From contig NZ_RCUX01000003.1 in NCBI RefSeq assembly GCF_003667565.1, positions 331,039-395,038 of the forward strand: a stretch of 64,000 nucleotides of DNA, in the 5' to 3' direction. The notes beneath the pieces are model-generated. The model was not told where the DNA came from. It did no database searches and saw only the letters and a program-made list of their open reading frames with translations. The number at the start of each line of letters is the position of its first letter. Position 1 is the stretch's first letter. The position numbers and the translations under genes are program-made. Positions 45,598 to 54,975 of this stretch are shown here, piece after piece. Source of the DNA: Mycetocola tolaasinivorans (GTDB lineage: Bacteria > Actinomycetota > Actinomycetes > Actinomycetales > Microbacteriaceae).

Positions 45598-46118
45598 GCT
45601 GAAATCTCGCTCTCGGTGGGGGTGGGAGTGGGGGCGGCGGCGATCTTCGCGATCGCGGCCAAAATGTTGGCGTGGTCGGTCTGGTCAATCACCCGCACGT
45701 AGCTGTCTACGTCCTGTTCGGGTGAGCGCCAGGCGATCACGATCAGACCGTCGCGTTCGACCACTCGGTCGATCGTCCAGGTGGCGGTCTGTGCGCCGTA
45801 CACGGTGTCCGGGGCGAAAAACACGGGGGTTTCACCTCGCGCGGCCAGGAGGATTCCCTCCGCATTCACGGTGATCCGGGCGCGGGCGCGGAAGGACAGG
45901 CCGCTCAGGGCGAGTCTTTCCAGCGGGGCGCCGGGCCGGGTGGAGGCCACGTAGAACGCGTCGGCGGCGGCGAGCTCGGTGAGGTTATCGGGAATCACGC
46001 TGTTCAGGGTGATTCCCCCGTCTCGTCGCGATCGCTTTCGCCAGCCCAGCCACATCAGCACAAACAGGCCGATGAGGAAGGCGATGATGATCAGCGTGGG
46101 GACGAGAGGGTTAGGCAT
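45594..46118 (-). CDS. PH-like domain membrane protein of the pyr operon
   Basis: 174 residues: one N-terminal membrane helix (about 5-25, [21 protein letters not shown]), a basic stretch RKRSRRD, then a soluble beta-rich domain of about 120 residues and a Pro/Thr tail. A protein of this type sits between pyrC and carA in mycobacteria and other actinobacteria (Rv1382-like), sometimes called a PH-like domain or export protein. No catalytic motif is seen; its role is unknown. The ATG at 46118 overlaps the pyrC end by 8 bp; longer in-frame sequence upstream is antisense-like and was rejected. Confidence 0.85.
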   Translation of the reverse strand: MPNPLVPTLIIIAFLIGLFVLMWLGWRKRSRRDGGITLNSVIPDNLTELAAADAFYVASTRPGAPLERLALSGLSFRARARITVNAEGILLAARGETPVFFAPDTVYGAQTATWTIDRVVERDGLIVIAWRSPEQDVDSYVRVIDQTDHANILAAIAKIAAAPTPTPTESEISA

Positions 46119-47481
46119 GTGCCGCCACCAGTTCCTGGATTCTTTCGAGCGGTACCAGCTCCCCACCGAACACCGTGGCGTATCCGCGGTGGAAGGTGGC
46201 CTCGACCCGGCCGGGAAGGCTGGTGCCGAGGTATGGGGAGTTGATCGAGCGCCCGCGCAGGTCTTCGACGGCGAAGTCGGACCGGGCGGCGGGGTCGTAG
46301 AGGGTGATCTCGGCGGGGTTGCCCACCGCAATCGCGAGGCCCTGGCCGGAGATGCGGCCGATCTGGGCGGGGGTGCGGGACATGACGCGCTCGACGTCGA
46401 CCCAGCCGATCAGGCCGGTCTCAACCATGGACTCGTGCACCACGCTGAGCGCGGATTCGAGGCCCACCATGCCGTTGGCGGCCTCGGCCCACGCGCACTC
46501 CTTGGCCTCGGCCGGGTGCGGTGCGTGGTCGGTGGCGACGATGTCGATGGTTCCATCGGCCAGGGCTTCGCGCAGTGCCAGCACGTCTTCCGCGCGGCGC
46601 AGCGGCGGGTTGACCTTGTAGCGCGCATCGTAGGAGCGCACGAGCTCCTCGGTGAGCAGCAGGTGGTGCGGGGTGACCTCGGCGGTGACGTTGATGCCGC
46701 GGGCCTTGGCCCAGCGGATCACCTCGACCGAACCGGCGGTGGAGAGGTGGCAGATGTGCAGGCGTGAACCCACGTGCTCGGCGATCAGAACGTCGCGGGC
46801 GATGATCGACTCCTCGGCCATGGCCGGCCAGCCGGTCAGTCCCAGCTCGGCCGAGACCGAACCCTCGTTCATCTGTGCGCCGGGGGTGAGCTTGGGGTCC
46901 TGGGCGTGCTGGGCGATGACGCCGTCGAACGCCTTGACATATTCGAGCGCGCGGCGCATGAGCTGCGGGTCGGAGACGCAGAGGCCGTCGTCCGAGAAGA
47001 CGCGCACCTTGGCACGCGACTCGGCCATCGCACCCAGCTCGGCGAGACGCTCGCCGGCGAGGCCCACGGTGACCGCACCGATCGGCTGGACGCGGGCGTA
47101 TCCGGCCTGCTCGCCGAGGGAGAGCTCCTGCTCCACCACGCCGGCGGTGTCGGCCACCGGGGAGGTGTTGGCCATCGCAAACACCGTGGTGTAGCCACCG
47201 GAGGCGGCGGCGCGGGTGCCGGTCAGGACGGTCTCGCTGTGCTCGAAGCCGGGCTCGCGGAGGTGGGTATGCAGGTCTACCAGTCCGGGCAGTGCGATCA
47301 GGCCCTCGGCCTCGACCGTGGTGGCACCGGCGCGGCTCAGGCCGATACCGAGTTCGGCGATGACGCCGTTTTCCAGGATGAGGTCGGTGGTGTCGCCGGA
47401 GGACAGGCGCGCGCCACGGATCAGGTAGGTCTCGTTCTGCACGGCGGTGTCCTTCGAAGTAGTGGGAGTGGGGGTGATCAT
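46111..47481 (-). CDS. pyrC: Dihydroorotase
   Basis: Cyclises carbamoyl aspartate to dihydroorotate. The 456-residue amidohydrolase has metal-binding [10 protein letters not shown] near residue 70, [28 protein letters not shown] and VATDHAPH. Type-I length and the NTSP motif agree with the actinobacterial family. The ATG at 47481 overlaps the pyrB stop (ATGA). Confidence 0.97.
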   Translation of the reverse strand: MITPTPTTSKDTAVQNETYLIRGARLSSGDTTDLILENGVIAELGIGLSRAGATTVEAEGLIALPGLVDLHTHLREPGFEHSETVLTGTRAAASGGYTTVFAMANTSPVADTAGVVEQELSLGEQAGYARVQPIGAVTVGLAGERLAELGAMAESRAKVRVFSDDGLCVSDPQLMRRALEYVKAFDGVIAQHAQDPKLTPGAQMNEGSVSAELGLTGWPAMAEESIIARDVLIAEHVGSRLHICHLSTAGSVEVIRWAKARGINVTAEVTPHHLLLTEELVRSYDARYKVNPPLRRAEDVLALREALADGTIDIVATDHAPHPAEAKECAWAEAANGMVGLESALSVVHESMVETGLIGWVDVERVMSRTPAQIGRISGQGLAIAVGNPAEITLYDPAARSDFAVEDLRGRSINSPYLGTSLPGRVEATFHRGYATVFGGELVPLERIQELVAAHA

Positions 47482-48434
47482 CGCTGGTCCTCGCGTTCTC
47501 CCGAGAGCAGCAGGTACAGGGCGGCCATCCGGACGGACACACCGCTCGACACCTGCTCAAGCACCGTCGAACGCGGCGAGTCTGCGGCGCCGGAGGAGAT
47601 CTCCAGGCCGCGGTTCATCGGACCGGGGTGCATCACAATGCTATCGCCTGTGAGGCGGGCCAGACGCTCATCGTCCAGCCCCCAACGCCGGGAATATTCT
47701 CGACTATTGGGGAAGAATGCGTCGTGCATGCGCTCACCCTGGATGCGCAGCATCATCACGACGTCCGGGTTTTCGGCCAGGACGACGTCCAGATCGTAGG
47801 AAACGGTGGCCGGCCAGCCCTCGATTCCCACCGGGAGAAGCGTGGGAGGCGCCACTAGGGTGACCTGCGCGCCGAGGCTAGCGAGCAGCCAGACGTTTGA
47901 GCGCGCAACCCGCGAGTGCAGGATGTCGCCGACGATCACGACGTGCACGCCGTCGAGGTCGCGGCCGCGGGAGGCACCGGCACCGTGGATGCGGCGGCGC
48001 ATGGTGAAGGCGTCCAGCAGCGCCTGGGTGGGGTGTTCGTGGGTGCCGTCGCCGGCGTTCAGGATGCCCGCGTCGATCCAGCCGGAGGCGGCCAGGGTGT
48101 GCGGAGCCCCGGAGGCCCCGTGACGGATGACCACGGCGTCGGCACCGATTGCGGCGAGGGTCTGGGCGGTGTCCTTCAGGCTTTCGCCCTTGGAGACCGA
48201 GGAGCCCTTGGCGGAGAAGTTGATGACGTCGGCGCTCAGGCGCTTGGCCGCGGCCTCGAACGAGATGCGCGTGCGGGTGGAGTCCTCGAAGAAGAGGTTC
48301 ACCACTGTCTTGCCGCGCAGCGTGGGCAGCTTCTTGACCTCGCGCAGCTGGGTGTCGGCCATGTCCTCGGCGACATCCAGGATGTTGAGGGCATCGGCGC
48401 GGGAGAGGGTGCGGGTGTCCAGGAGGTGACGCAC
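47478..48434 (-). CDS. pyrB: Aspartate carbamoyltransferase catalytic chain
   Basis: Joins carbamoyl phosphate to aspartate, the first committed pyrimidine step. The 318 residues hold the carbamoyl-phosphate site [13 protein letters not shown] and the [10 protein letters not shown] signature. No regulatory chain (pyrI) is present, as usual in Gram-positives. The GTG start shares one base with the pyrR stop (TAGTG), with GGGGAG 8 nt upstream. Confidence 0.98.
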   Translation of the reverse strand: MRHLLDTRTLSRADALNILDVAEDMADTQLREVKKLPTLRGKTVVNLFFEDSTRTRISFEAAAKRLSADVINFSAKGSSVSKGESLKDTAQTLAAIGADAVVIRHGASGAPHTLAASGWIDAGILNAGDGTHEHPTQALLDAFTMRRRIHGAGASRGRDLDGVHVVIVGDILHSRVARSNVWLLASLGAQVTLVAPPTLLPVGIEGWPATVSYDLDVVLAENPDVVMMLRIQGERMHDAFFPNSREYSRRWGLDDERLARLTGDSIVMHPGPMNRGLEISSGAADSPRSTVLEQVSSGVSVRMAALYLLLSGEREDQR

Positions 48435-48970
48435 TAGAGGGTCTCCCCGATGGTCACGCGGTCTTCGCCGTCAATCTCGACGAGCTCGACGTTGATCCGC
48501 TCGGACTTCGAGCTGGGCAGGTTCTTGCCCACGAAGTCGGGCCGGATGGGCAGTTCGCGGTGGCCGCGATCGACCAGGGTGGCCAGGCGCACGGCGCGGG
48601 GACGACCGATGTCGCCGAGGGCGTCGAGGGCGGCGCGGATGGTACGGCCCGAGTAGAGCACGTCATCGGCGAGGATCACGGTCTTGCCATCGATGCCGCC
48701 GGCGGGAATGCTGGTGGGGCGAGGCGAGCGCGTCGGGATGCGGCCCAGGTCGTCGCGATACATGGTGATATCGAGCGAACCGACCGGAACCTCCTGCCCG
48801 GAGAACTCCTCAAGCAGCGCCGCGAGGCGGGCTGCGAGGTACACGCCGCGGGTGGGAATACCGAGCAGAACGAGGTCACCCGCGCCACGGTTGGATTCGA
48901 GGATCTCGTGTGCGATACGGGTAAGCGCCCGGGAAATGTCAGCCTGCTGGAGCACGATTCGTGCACTCAT
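48434..48970 (-). CDS. pyrR: Pyrimidine operon regulator / uracil phosphoribosyltransferase PyrR
   Basis: RNA-binding regulator that senses UMP/UTP, with some uracil phosphoribosyltransferase activity. The 178 residues contain the PRPP-binding [21 protein letters not shown] and the YRDD block after SLDITM. The ATG at 48970 lies 5 nt after GGGAGG; a much longer in-frame opening to 49348 has no support. The RNA element just upstream (48971-49003) suggests that PyrR represses its own translation and that of the coupled pyr genes. Confidence 0.97.
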   Translation of the reverse strand: MSARIVLQQADISRALTRIAHEILESNRGAGDLVLLGIPTRGVYLAARLAALLEEFSGQEVPVGSLDITMYRDDLGRIPTRSPRPTSIPAGGIDGKTVILADDVLYSGRTIRAALDALGDIGRPRAVRLATLVDRGHRELPIRPDFVGKNLPSSKSERINVELVEIDGEDRVTIGETL

Positions 48971-49003
48971 GAGGCCTCCCTTCTTCGCCTCTCTGGACGA
49001 TCT
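48971..49003 (-). promoter_or_regulatory. PyrR-binding-loop-like RNA element over the pyrR ribosome binding site
   Basis: The minus-strand leader contains GTCCAGAGAGGC, close to the PyrR binding-loop consensus known from Bacillus (UCCAGAGAGGCU type). UCG(U)CC-AGAGA-GGCGA can fold as a 5 bp stem with a bulged U (48985-49000). The pyrR Shine-Dalgarno GGGAGG follows within 10 nt. A second pairing, GAGGC (48987-48991) with GCCTC (48971-48975), would enclose the Shine-Dalgarno. This fits the translational repression by PyrR described for mycobacteria. A weak -10 TAGGGT (49032-49037) may be the operon promoter. Confidence 0.75.
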
Positions 49004-49135
49004 TAAAGGTTGACTGGTGTACAACGTTTCTACCCTAGCACCGCGCGGCATCTCTCGCAGCGCACACCCGGCCAGGCGCGGTGGAACATCGTCCACTCCC
49101 CCGGCATCGCGCGCGCTATGCCCCCGGTGGCGGCG

Positions 49136-49141
49136 TAGACT
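49136..49141 (+). promoter_or_regulatory. -10 element for a possibly leaderless transcript
   Basis: TAGACT lies with its end 6 nt before the ATG at 49148, so transcription would start at or next to the start codon. No good Shine-Dalgarno precedes that ATG. I see no clear -35. Leaderless messages of this layout are common in actinobacteria. Confidence 0.45.
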
Positions 49142-49147
49142 CGAGGG

Positions 49148-50065
49148 ATGCCCACCGTTTTCGATGCCTCCGCACCGGCGCGCCTCGCTCCCGGCGCGCA
49201 GACCGAGCGCGAGCGCGCTCATGAGCTGCGCGCGGATGCCCTCACCGAGGGGTGGCGTGCGCGCAGGCAGAGCGGCGAAAAGCACGCGATCGAGGACTTC
49301 CTGTTCACCTACTACCCGATCAAGCCGAGCATCCTGCGTCGCTGGCATCCGGGCGTGGGCGTGTCGATCGAGTGGCCCGAGAATCGCGAGCTCCCCACCC
49401 GCTATGTGCGCCTCGGGGATGGCTCGATCACGGTGGACACCGCCTCACTGCTGCGTGATCGCGCGCGCCTGATCGACTTTGTCGAGTTCCTGCTGACCCG
49501 CACGCAGGAGCGCGCCGCGCGCTTCGACTGCTTCGGGCTGCACGAGTGGGCCATGGTTTATAAGCAGGATCCCGAGGAGATTCGCCACTCGGCCGTGCCG
49601 CTGCGCCTCACCCCTGCCGAAACCGACGCCGTGGTGGAGTCTCACCGGGTGGGCTGCTCACACTTTGACGCCTACCGGTTCTTTACCCCGGAGGCCGAGC
49701 CGCTCAACCGGCTCTCCCTCACCCGTGAAAACCAGCCGGAGATGGAGCAGGCCGGGTGCCTACACGCCGGGATGGACCTGTACAAGTGGATCGCGAAGCT
49801 TGGCCCGCTCGTGCCGGGCGAACTGCTGCTCGACGCGTTTGAGTTGGCTCGGGATATCCGCACCCTGGACATGCAGGCCTCGCCGTATGACGTGTCCTCC
49901 TACGGGCATGCGGCCGTAGCCATCGAAACCGATGCGGGCAAGGCCGAGTACGTGCGCGCCCAGCGCGGTTTCACCGAGCGTTCGAACGCGATGCGCGAGC
50001 GGGTCCTCGCGGTGATCGCGGCGGCGCGGGCCACCGACGGGGGCGTGCGTGTCGGGTCGGCGTGA
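49148..50065 (+). CDS. Conserved actinobacterial protein, often annotated 3-methyladenine DNA glycosylase
   Basis: 305 residues. It resembles a conserved actinobacterial family whose members are often labelled 3-methyladenine DNA glycosylase, recognisable by [25 protein letters not shown] near residue 45-70 and by [13 protein letters not shown] and [15 protein letters not shown] later. I see no helix-hairpin-helix or other recognised glycosylase motif, so the label is doubtful. Conserved His, Asp, Cys and Glu residues in these blocks suggest an enzyme. It is the first plus-strand gene, divergent from pyrR and overlapping the next gene by 17 bp. The start has no strong ribosome binding site. 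Confidence 0.8.
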   Translation: MPTVFDASAPARLAPGAQTERERAHELRADALTEGWRARRQSGEKHAIEDFLFTYYPIKPSILRRWHPGVGVSIEWPENRELPTRYVRLGDGSITVDTASLLRDRARLIDFVEFLLTRTQERAARFDCFGLHEWAMVYKQDPEEIRHSAVPLRLTPAETDAVVESHRVGCSHFDAYRFFTPEAEPLNRLSLTRENQPEMEQAGCLHAGMDLYKWIAKLGPLVPGELLLDAFELARDIRTLDMQASPYDVSSYGHAAVAIETDAGKAEYVRAQRGFTERSNAMRERVLAVIAAARATDGGVRVGSA

Positions 50066-50963
50066 GGCGTGGGCCCGCACGTTTGATGAGCTGGATTTCT
50101 TCGCCGCTCGTCTGACCGTGCACGGCTCGCGGGCTCTCGCGGCCAACACCGCGCTGGCCAACTACCTGCGTGCGGCAAACATTGTGCTGCATGAGCTGGA
50201 TGACAACGCACCGCTTCGGCTGCGTCTCGCCCAGTTTCCGCAGCTGAGCTTTGTGCGCGTCGCAATGCCCGCCATTCGGATGGAGTGGCCGCGGGACTCC
50301 CAGTCGGTGGACCGCGCGGCGATCATCGTCATTCTGGGCGGCCGGATGAGCATTCGCACGGACGGCGTGGTGCTCGCCCGCGAGCCGGGGCTCTACTACG
50401 TTCCCCCGGGTACCGAGCCGCTCTGGATCGACGTACTGGACACCGATAATGAGGTGCTCTACATCAGCCTCCCCGCGGGGCTGGTGGCGGACATCCCGGC
50501 CGCCGCACAGAGCGACTGCGTTCCACCGCTGGATCCCTCGCTCATCGCTCCGATCCTCGCGTTTACGACGGGGCTGTTCGCGGTGGATCCCGAGCAGGCC
50601 GCGCACACCGCCCCACTGCGCCTGATCGCCGAGGAGGTCACCCGCTCGCTGGTGCGCATGATCAGCGGCGATGCTCCCGACTCGCGTGATCCGTATGCCC
50701 GCGCGATCGAGCTGATCACCGTCGAGTATCACTCGCAGGCACTGCGCACGGCGGAGATCGCGCGGCGTCTCGGGGTCGCGCCCCGCACCCTGCAGGCCGA
50801 GTTCACCCGCCGCGGCGAGACCGTCAGCGGCATCGTGCGCGGCGTACGCGTGCGCGAAGCCCGCGCGCTGCGGCTCGCAAACCCCGCGCTGAGCATGGCC
50901 GAGGTTGCCCACGCGACCGGCTTCGGTTCGGAGTCGGCCCTGTTTCGGGCGCTACGCGACTAG
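50049..50963 (+). CDS. AraC-family transcriptional regulator
   Basis: 304 residues with a C-terminal AraC-type DNA-binding domain: first helix-turn-helix LRTAEIARRLGVAPRTLQAEF (about 233-253), then MAEVAHATGFGSESALFRAL (about 283-302). The protein ends just inside the last helix; most AraC proteins continue for about 10-15 more residues (FRRxFGxSPxxYR). The N-terminal half has the cupin-like segments of the AraC-binding-like family (GGRMSIRTDGVVLAREPGLYYVPPGTEP). The GTG start lies inside the previous gene, so the two are likely co-transcribed. The target is unknown. Confidence 0.88.
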   Translation: MSGRREAWARTFDELDFFAARLTVHGSRALAANTALANYLRAANIVLHELDDNAPLRLRLAQFPQLSFVRVAMPAIRMEWPRDSQSVDRAAIIVILGGRMSIRTDGVVLAREPGLYYVPPGTEPLWIDVLDTDNEVLYISLPAGLVADIPAAAQSDCVPPLDPSLIAPILAFTTGLFAVDPEQAAHTAPLRLIAEEVTRSLVRMISGDAPDSRDPYARAIELITVEYHSQALRTAEIARRLGVAPRTLQAEFTRRGETVSGIVRGVRVREARALRLANPALSMAEVAHATGFGSESALFRALRD

Positions 50964-51091
50964 CGGGTGCCACCTCCAGCGCACACCGAACGGTCACTTC
51001 GCGCAGGGACGCTGCCGATTCGCGCAACGACCGGGCGGGGCGGTGCCGGTGGCCGCTAGACAGGATAGTGAGGTTCACAGCCCTAGAACGG

Positions 51092-51131
51092 GCGGGCATC
51101 CCACCCGAGCGGCATCGCCGCGGATGCCCGC
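51092..51131. terminator. Inverted repeat between convergent genes
   Basis: Exact 10 bp arms GCGGGCATCC/GGATGCCCGC with a 20-nt GC-rich loop, in the 195 bp gap between the AraC gene end and the deacetylase end. Probably a bidirectional terminator. The rest of the gap shows no gene. Confidence 0.5.
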
Positions 51132-51158
51132 TCTCAGGCCCCTGTCCCGATGCCGGCG

Positions 51159-52007
51159 CTAGCTCTGATAGATATCGCGCAGCGTGACGGTACGGAGTCC
51201 TCGCTCCTGCACGATCTTCTCCAGCTGGTCGAATACCTGAGTGACGGGCGCATGGTTGGCGTGGCCGATCACGATGTGGCCGGGGAGGAACCACTGGTTT
51301 GCGAAGCTCACCACCTGGTCGGGCGTGATCAGTCCCGAGTCCGAAAGCGAGCCGTACCAGAGCACGGGCACCGTGTAGCCGATGCTCGCGGCCACGGCGT
51401 CGGTGTGCGCATTGTGGAAGCCGAACGGCGGGCGGTAGTAGGGTTTGGCACTCACGCCGAAGGTCTTTTCGATGAACTCGTCGTTTTTCGTGAGCTCATC
51501 CCTGATCTGCTGGTCGCTGATCTTGGTGAGTGCCGGGTGATCCCAGGTGTGGTTGCCGATCTGGATCTGGCCGGACTGCACCAGCGGTCGCAGCTTGTCG
51601 GCGACCCTGGTCCAGGACGGATACTGCCCGTTGATGAAGAATGTCAGTCGGGTGCCGGTGCGCTTTGCGAAGTCCACATAGGCGTCCACCACCTCGGGAT
51701 CGGCGCCGTCATCCACGGTCCAGGCGAGGTAGTTTCCGCCCTTCGGCAGCCCGGTCAGGGTTCCCGGCGGCAGCGGCACCTTCGTCGTGGGCAGCGGGAG
51801 CTGTGCGCTCGGCAAGCCCGAGGGATCCCCCGACGGCGAACCGCTCGGAGACTGCGACGGTGAGTGTGATGCACCGTGCGAGGACGGAGTGCTCGCGGAG
51901 GCGGAGGGTGAGGCATCCCAGCCATCGGGATGTACCGCGCAACCGCCGGTGACCAGAAGCACCGCGGCAAGGACCCCGGCAACGGACAGGGCGGAAGTGG
52001 TTCGCAT
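51159..52007 (-). CDS. Polysaccharide deacetylase lipoprotein (NodB-like)
   Basis: 282 residues. The signal peptide MRTTSALSVAGVLAAVLLVTGGC ends in a lipobox-like TGGC, then a Ser/Pro/Gly linker of about 50 residues, then a NodB carbohydrate esterase domain. WTVDDGAD is the variant of TFDDG with the catalytic/metal aspartates, NHTWDHP supplies the two metal histidines, and YRPPFGFHNA is the third motif. It probably removes acetyl groups from wall glycans on the cell surface. The alternative ATG at 52046 would add 13 residues before the signal peptide. It runs opposite to its neighbours on both sides. Confidence 0.92.
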   Translation of the reverse strand: MRTTSALSVAGVLAAVLLVTGGCAVHPDGWDASPSASASTPSSHGASHSPSQSPSGSPSGDPSGLPSAQLPLPTTKVPLPPGTLTGLPKGGNYLAWTVDDGADPEVVDAYVDFAKRTGTRLTFFINGQYPSWTRVADKLRPLVQSGQIQIGNHTWDHPALTKISDQQIRDELTKNDEFIEKTFGVSAKPYYRPPFGFHNAHTDAVAASIGYTVPVLWYGSLSDSGLITPDQVVSFANQWFLPGHIVIGHANHAPVTQVFDQLEKIVQERGLRTVTLRDIYQS

Positions 52008-52142
52008 GGTATGAGCGTAGGCGGCCACGATTCGACTCTCCGTCATCTCAAGGAAATCCTCAGTTATCGTGTCGCGGGTGCACTACCATCGTCGAAGATG
52101 AGTCGCGGACCCGCGCGATCGCCGTCATACTCGGGAGTCACC

Positions 52143-53345
52143 GTGACCCAGCCCATTTTCACCGCCCTCACCCTTCGTGACGGCTCCCTCGCCCGCGATG
52201 CGTGGACCTTCGCCCCCGGGGTGGTACCGCTCAATCATGGCTCGTTCGGCGCGGTTGCCGACCCGGTAATCACCGCGCAGCGGGCCCTGCAGGTGGAGGC
52301 GGATCAGAGTGCCGTGGGCTGGTTCCCGCATCTGCCCGCACGCACCCGGGAGGCGCGGGAACGCGTGGCCGGTTTCGTGGGGGCCGACCCGGGTGACACC
52401 GTGTTTGTGCCCAATGCCTCGGCCGGGGCCACGGTGGTGTTCAACGCGCTCCGGCTCTCGCCGGGTGATGAGATCCTGGTCACCGATCACGGCTATGGTG
52501 CCGTGACGCTCGGCGCCCACCGCCTGGCGCGGCGGACGGGGGCACGCGTGACCACCGTCGCGATCGCGCTGGACGCCGGCGATGCGGACGTCCTGGCGGC
52601 GTTTGCCGCGGCGATCGGTCCGCGCACCCGCCTGATCGTGGTGGATCAGATCTCCTCCGCCACGGCCCGACTCTTCCCCACCGCCGCGATCACCGCCCTC
52701 GCCCATCGGCACGGCGCCCGCGTGCTGGTGGATGGCGCACACGCCCCCGGCCTCATCGCGGATGCCGCCCGGGTCGCCGGTGGCGACTGGTGGTTCGGCA
52801 ACCTGCACAAGTGGCCCGCGGCCCCGCGCGGCTCAGCACTGCTGGTCACGACCGCCGAGGACCGTGACGACCTCTGGCCGCTGATCGACTCCTGGCACTC
52901 GGAACTCCCCTATCCCGAACGCTTCGACATGCAGGGCACCCTCGACATCACGCCGTACCTGGCCGCACCGATCGCCGCGGAGTGGATCGAACACACCTTC
53001 GGCTGGGATCAGGCCCGCGCCGCGATGGAGACCGGGGCCGAGGCCGCCGCGGAGATCGTCGCCGCCGCGATGCAGCCCGTTGTCGAGGGCGCGGCACGAC
53101 CGCGGGTGGCCTCACCCGCCCCCTCGATGCGTCTCGTACGCCTGCCTGGCACGCTCGGGGCCACCCGCGAGGAGGCCGACGGCCTGCGCGAACGCCTGTA
53201 TGCCGCCACCGGCATCGAGTGCTCCTTCACCAGCTTCCGCGGCGTCGGCTACGTGCGCCTCTCGATCCACCTGTATACGACCCCGGCCGACCTCGACGCC
53301 CTCATCGAGCGGGCGATTCCGCTGCTGGTGGAGTGGTCACGCTAA
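52143..53345 (+). CDS. Class V PLP aminotransferase (isopenicillin-N-epimerase-like)
   Basis: 400 residues of PLP fold type I, class V. LNHGSFGAV near residue 26, FVPNASAGATVVFNAL, VDGAHAPGL and the PLP lysine in WWFGNLHKWPAAPRGSALL appear in the expected order. It belongs to the group called isopenicillin N epimerase or cysteine desulfurase-like; the real substrate cannot be read from the sequence. GTG 52143 follows GGGAG by 6 nt and matches homologues; the longer opening to 51930 overlaps the deacetylase gene. A strong terminator follows. Confidence 0.88.
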   Translation: MTQPIFTALTLRDGSLARDAWTFAPGVVPLNHGSFGAVADPVITAQRALQVEADQSAVGWFPHLPARTREARERVAGFVGADPGDTVFVPNASAGATVVFNALRLSPGDEILVTDHGYGAVTLGAHRLARRTGARVTTVAIALDAGDADVLAAFAAAIGPRTRLIVVDQISSATARLFPTAAITALAHRHGARVLVDGAHAPGLIADAARVAGGDWWFGNLHKWPAAPRGSALLVTTAEDRDDLWPLIDSWHSELPYPERFDMQGTLDITPYLAAPIAAEWIEHTFGWDQARAAMETGAEAAAEIVAAAMQPVVEGAARPRVASPAPSMRLVRLPGTLGATREEADGLRERLYAATGIECSFTSFRGVGYVRLSIHLYTTPADLDALIERAIPLLVEWSR

Positions 53346-53366
53346 CGCTAGCCTCCCCCATCAACA

Positions 53367-53410
53367 ACAAGCGGCGGGTGACACGTTTTCACGTGTCACC
53401 CGCCGCTTGT
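53367..53410. terminator. Strong bidirectional terminator
   Basis: Perfect 20 bp stem (53367-53386 with 53391-53410, from ACAAGCGGCGGG to CCCGCCGCTTGT) and TTTC loop between the ends of the plus-strand aminotransferase and the minus-strand nusB. Confidence 0.9.
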
Positions 53411-53420
53411 GTACGGGGTG

Positions 53421-53840
53421 CTAGCTGACGGCGTTTGCCTGGGCGATCTTGCCCAGCAGGCCGTTCACGAACCCGGCGGAGTCATCCGTCGAGAACTGCT
53501 TGGCGGCCTCCACGGCCTCGTCGATCGCCACGGCGACCGGCACCTGCGGGTTGAACAGCATCTCCCAGACGCCGATGCGGAGGATCGCACGATCCACCAC
53601 GGGCATCCGGGCGAGGGTCCAGCCCTGCGCGTAGGTTTCCAGCTGCTCGTCAATTTCGGCGGCGTGATCAAACACGCCGTCCACGATCTCGCGAGCGTAC
53701 AGCCACGATGCTTCACGCGCGGGTTCGTGCGCGGCGCGCGCGGCCTCGGCGGTCAGGATCACGTGGATCGGCTGATCGCGGACGTCCGCGCCGTACAGCA
53801 TATCGAGTGCCCGCTTGCGGGCTTTAGTTCTGGCGCTCAC
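53421..53840 (-). CDS. nusB: Transcription antitermination protein NusB
   Basis: Binds boxA RNA with NusE in rRNA antitermination. The 139-residue helical protein starts MSARTKARKRALDMLYGADV, and AVAIDEAVEAAKQFSTDDSAGFVNGLLGKIA is the family C-terminal block. The GTG start is 2 nt after the efp stop, as in the conserved efp-nusB pair. Confidence 0.97.
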   Translation of the reverse strand: MSARTKARKRALDMLYGADVRDQPIHVILTAEAARAAHEPAREASWLYAREIVDGVFDHAAEIDEQLETYAQGWTLARMPVVDRAILRIGVWEMLFNPQVPVAVAIDEAVEAAKQFSTDDSAGFVNGLLGKIAQANAVS

Positions 53841-53842
53841 TA

Positions 53843-54406
53843 CTAGTCGTTCACGCGGCCCAGGTAGTCACCGGTGCGGGTGTCTACCTTGACGCGGGTG
53901 CCGCTCTCAACAAACAGCGGGACCTGGATCTCGTATCCGGTCTCGATGGTTGCCGGCTTGGTGCCACCGGTGGAACGGTCGCCCTGCAGGCCCGGGTCGG
54001 TGTGGGTGATGGTGATCACCACGGAGGCGGGGAGGTCAACGTACAGCGGGTTGCCGTTGTTCAGGGCGATGGTGACGGCCTGGTTCTCGAGCAGGAAGTT
54101 CGCTGCGTCGCCCACGACGGCGGCGGGAACGTTGATCTGGTCGTAGTCGGTGGCGTCCATGAAGACATAGGCGTCGCCATCGGCGTACAGGTAGGTGAAG
54201 TCGCGGCGGTCGACGCTCTCGAGCTCGATCTTGGTGCCGGCGTTGTAGGTCTTGTCAACGGTCTTGCCGGAGACGACGTTCTTCATCTTGGTGCGCACAA
54301 ACGCGCCACCCTTGCCCGGCTTGACGTGCTGGAAGTCGATTACGGTCCAGAGCTGTCCGTCAATCTTGAGGACAACGCCGTTCTTGATGTCAGCGGTAGA
54401 TGCCAT
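53843..54406 (-). CDS. efp: Elongation factor P
   Basis: Rescues ribosomes stalled at polyproline stretches. The 187 residues form three beta-barrel domains; the tip loop [12 protein letters not shown] places Lys32 at the P-site t[13 protein letters not shown] is the usual C-terminus. The window codes several Pro-rich proteins (HtaA-like spacer, RsmB head) that would need it. Confidence 0.98.
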   Translation of the reverse strand: MASTADIKNGVVLKIDGQLWTVIDFQHVKPGKGGAFVRTKMKNVVSGKTVDKTYNAGTKIELESVDRRDFTYLYADGDAYVFMDATDYDQINVPAAVVGDAANFLLENQAVTIALNNGNPLYVDLPASVVITITHTDPGLQGDRSTGGTKPATIETGYEIQVPLFVESGTRVKVDTRTGDYLGRVND

Positions 54407-54512
54407 GAAAAGCGGTTCCGTTCAGTTAAAAAAGGTACGATCGGGTGCGACCGACCCACCCATCTTAGTAGACGCGCCATGAACCTTCAAAGAACGGCGC
54501 GCGCTGGCTCGC

Positions 54513-54956
54513 CTAGCGGCCCGAGAACGCGGTCAGCTGGACGAGGGCCAGGCGGTACGAATCGAAACCAAAACCGGCGATCACACCGGTCGAAACGGCC
54601 GAAATCACGCTGGTGTGACGGAACTCATCGCGCGCGTGCACGTTCGAAATGTGCACCTCGATCAGCGGCACTCCGGGCTCCTTCAGCAGCGCGATGGCAT
54701 CGCGCAGCGCAAAGCTGTAGTGCGTGAGGGCACCCGCATTGAGGATCACCGGGGTACCGGTATCGACGGCCTCGTGAATCCACTCGACGAGCTGACCCTC
54801 GTAGTTGCTCTGCCGCAGATCGATCTCGACGCCCTCGGGCGCATCCTCATTCAGGATGCGTTCGAGGTCGGCGAGGGTACCCGAACCGTACACCTCGGGC
54901 TGGCGGGAGCCCAGGCGGTTGAGGTTGGGGCCATTGAGGACAAGAATGCGCGTCAT
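54513..54956 (-). CDS. aroQ: 3-Dehydroquinate dehydratase, type II
   Basis: Dehydrates 3-dehydroquinate to 3-dehydroshikimate. The 147-residue dodecameric type has [21 protein letters not shown] (catalytic Arg and flexible loop Tyr), [16 protein letters not shown] and [14 protein letters not shown]. It continues the aroE-aroC-aroK-aroB order after 19 bp. Confidence 0.98.
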   Translation of the reverse strand: MTRILVLNGPNLNRLGSRQPEVYGSGTLADLERILNEDAPEGVEIDLRQSNYEGQLVEWIHEAVDTGTPVILNAGALTHYSFALRDAIALLKEPGVPLIEVHISNVHARDEFRHTSVISAVSTGVIAGFGFDSYRLALVQLTAFSGR

Positions 54957-54975
54957 GATCGCAGACTACCGGATC

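Noticed and set aside
48971..49348. N-terminal extension of PyrR by 126 residues
   Set aside because: The extension is not PyrR-like, covers the RNA element and promoter, and the ATG at 48970 has a proper ribosome binding site.
49148..53345. Plus-strand genes as a mobile island
   Set aside because: No integrase, transposase, repeat borders or base-composition change; they read as ordinary actinobacterial genes.
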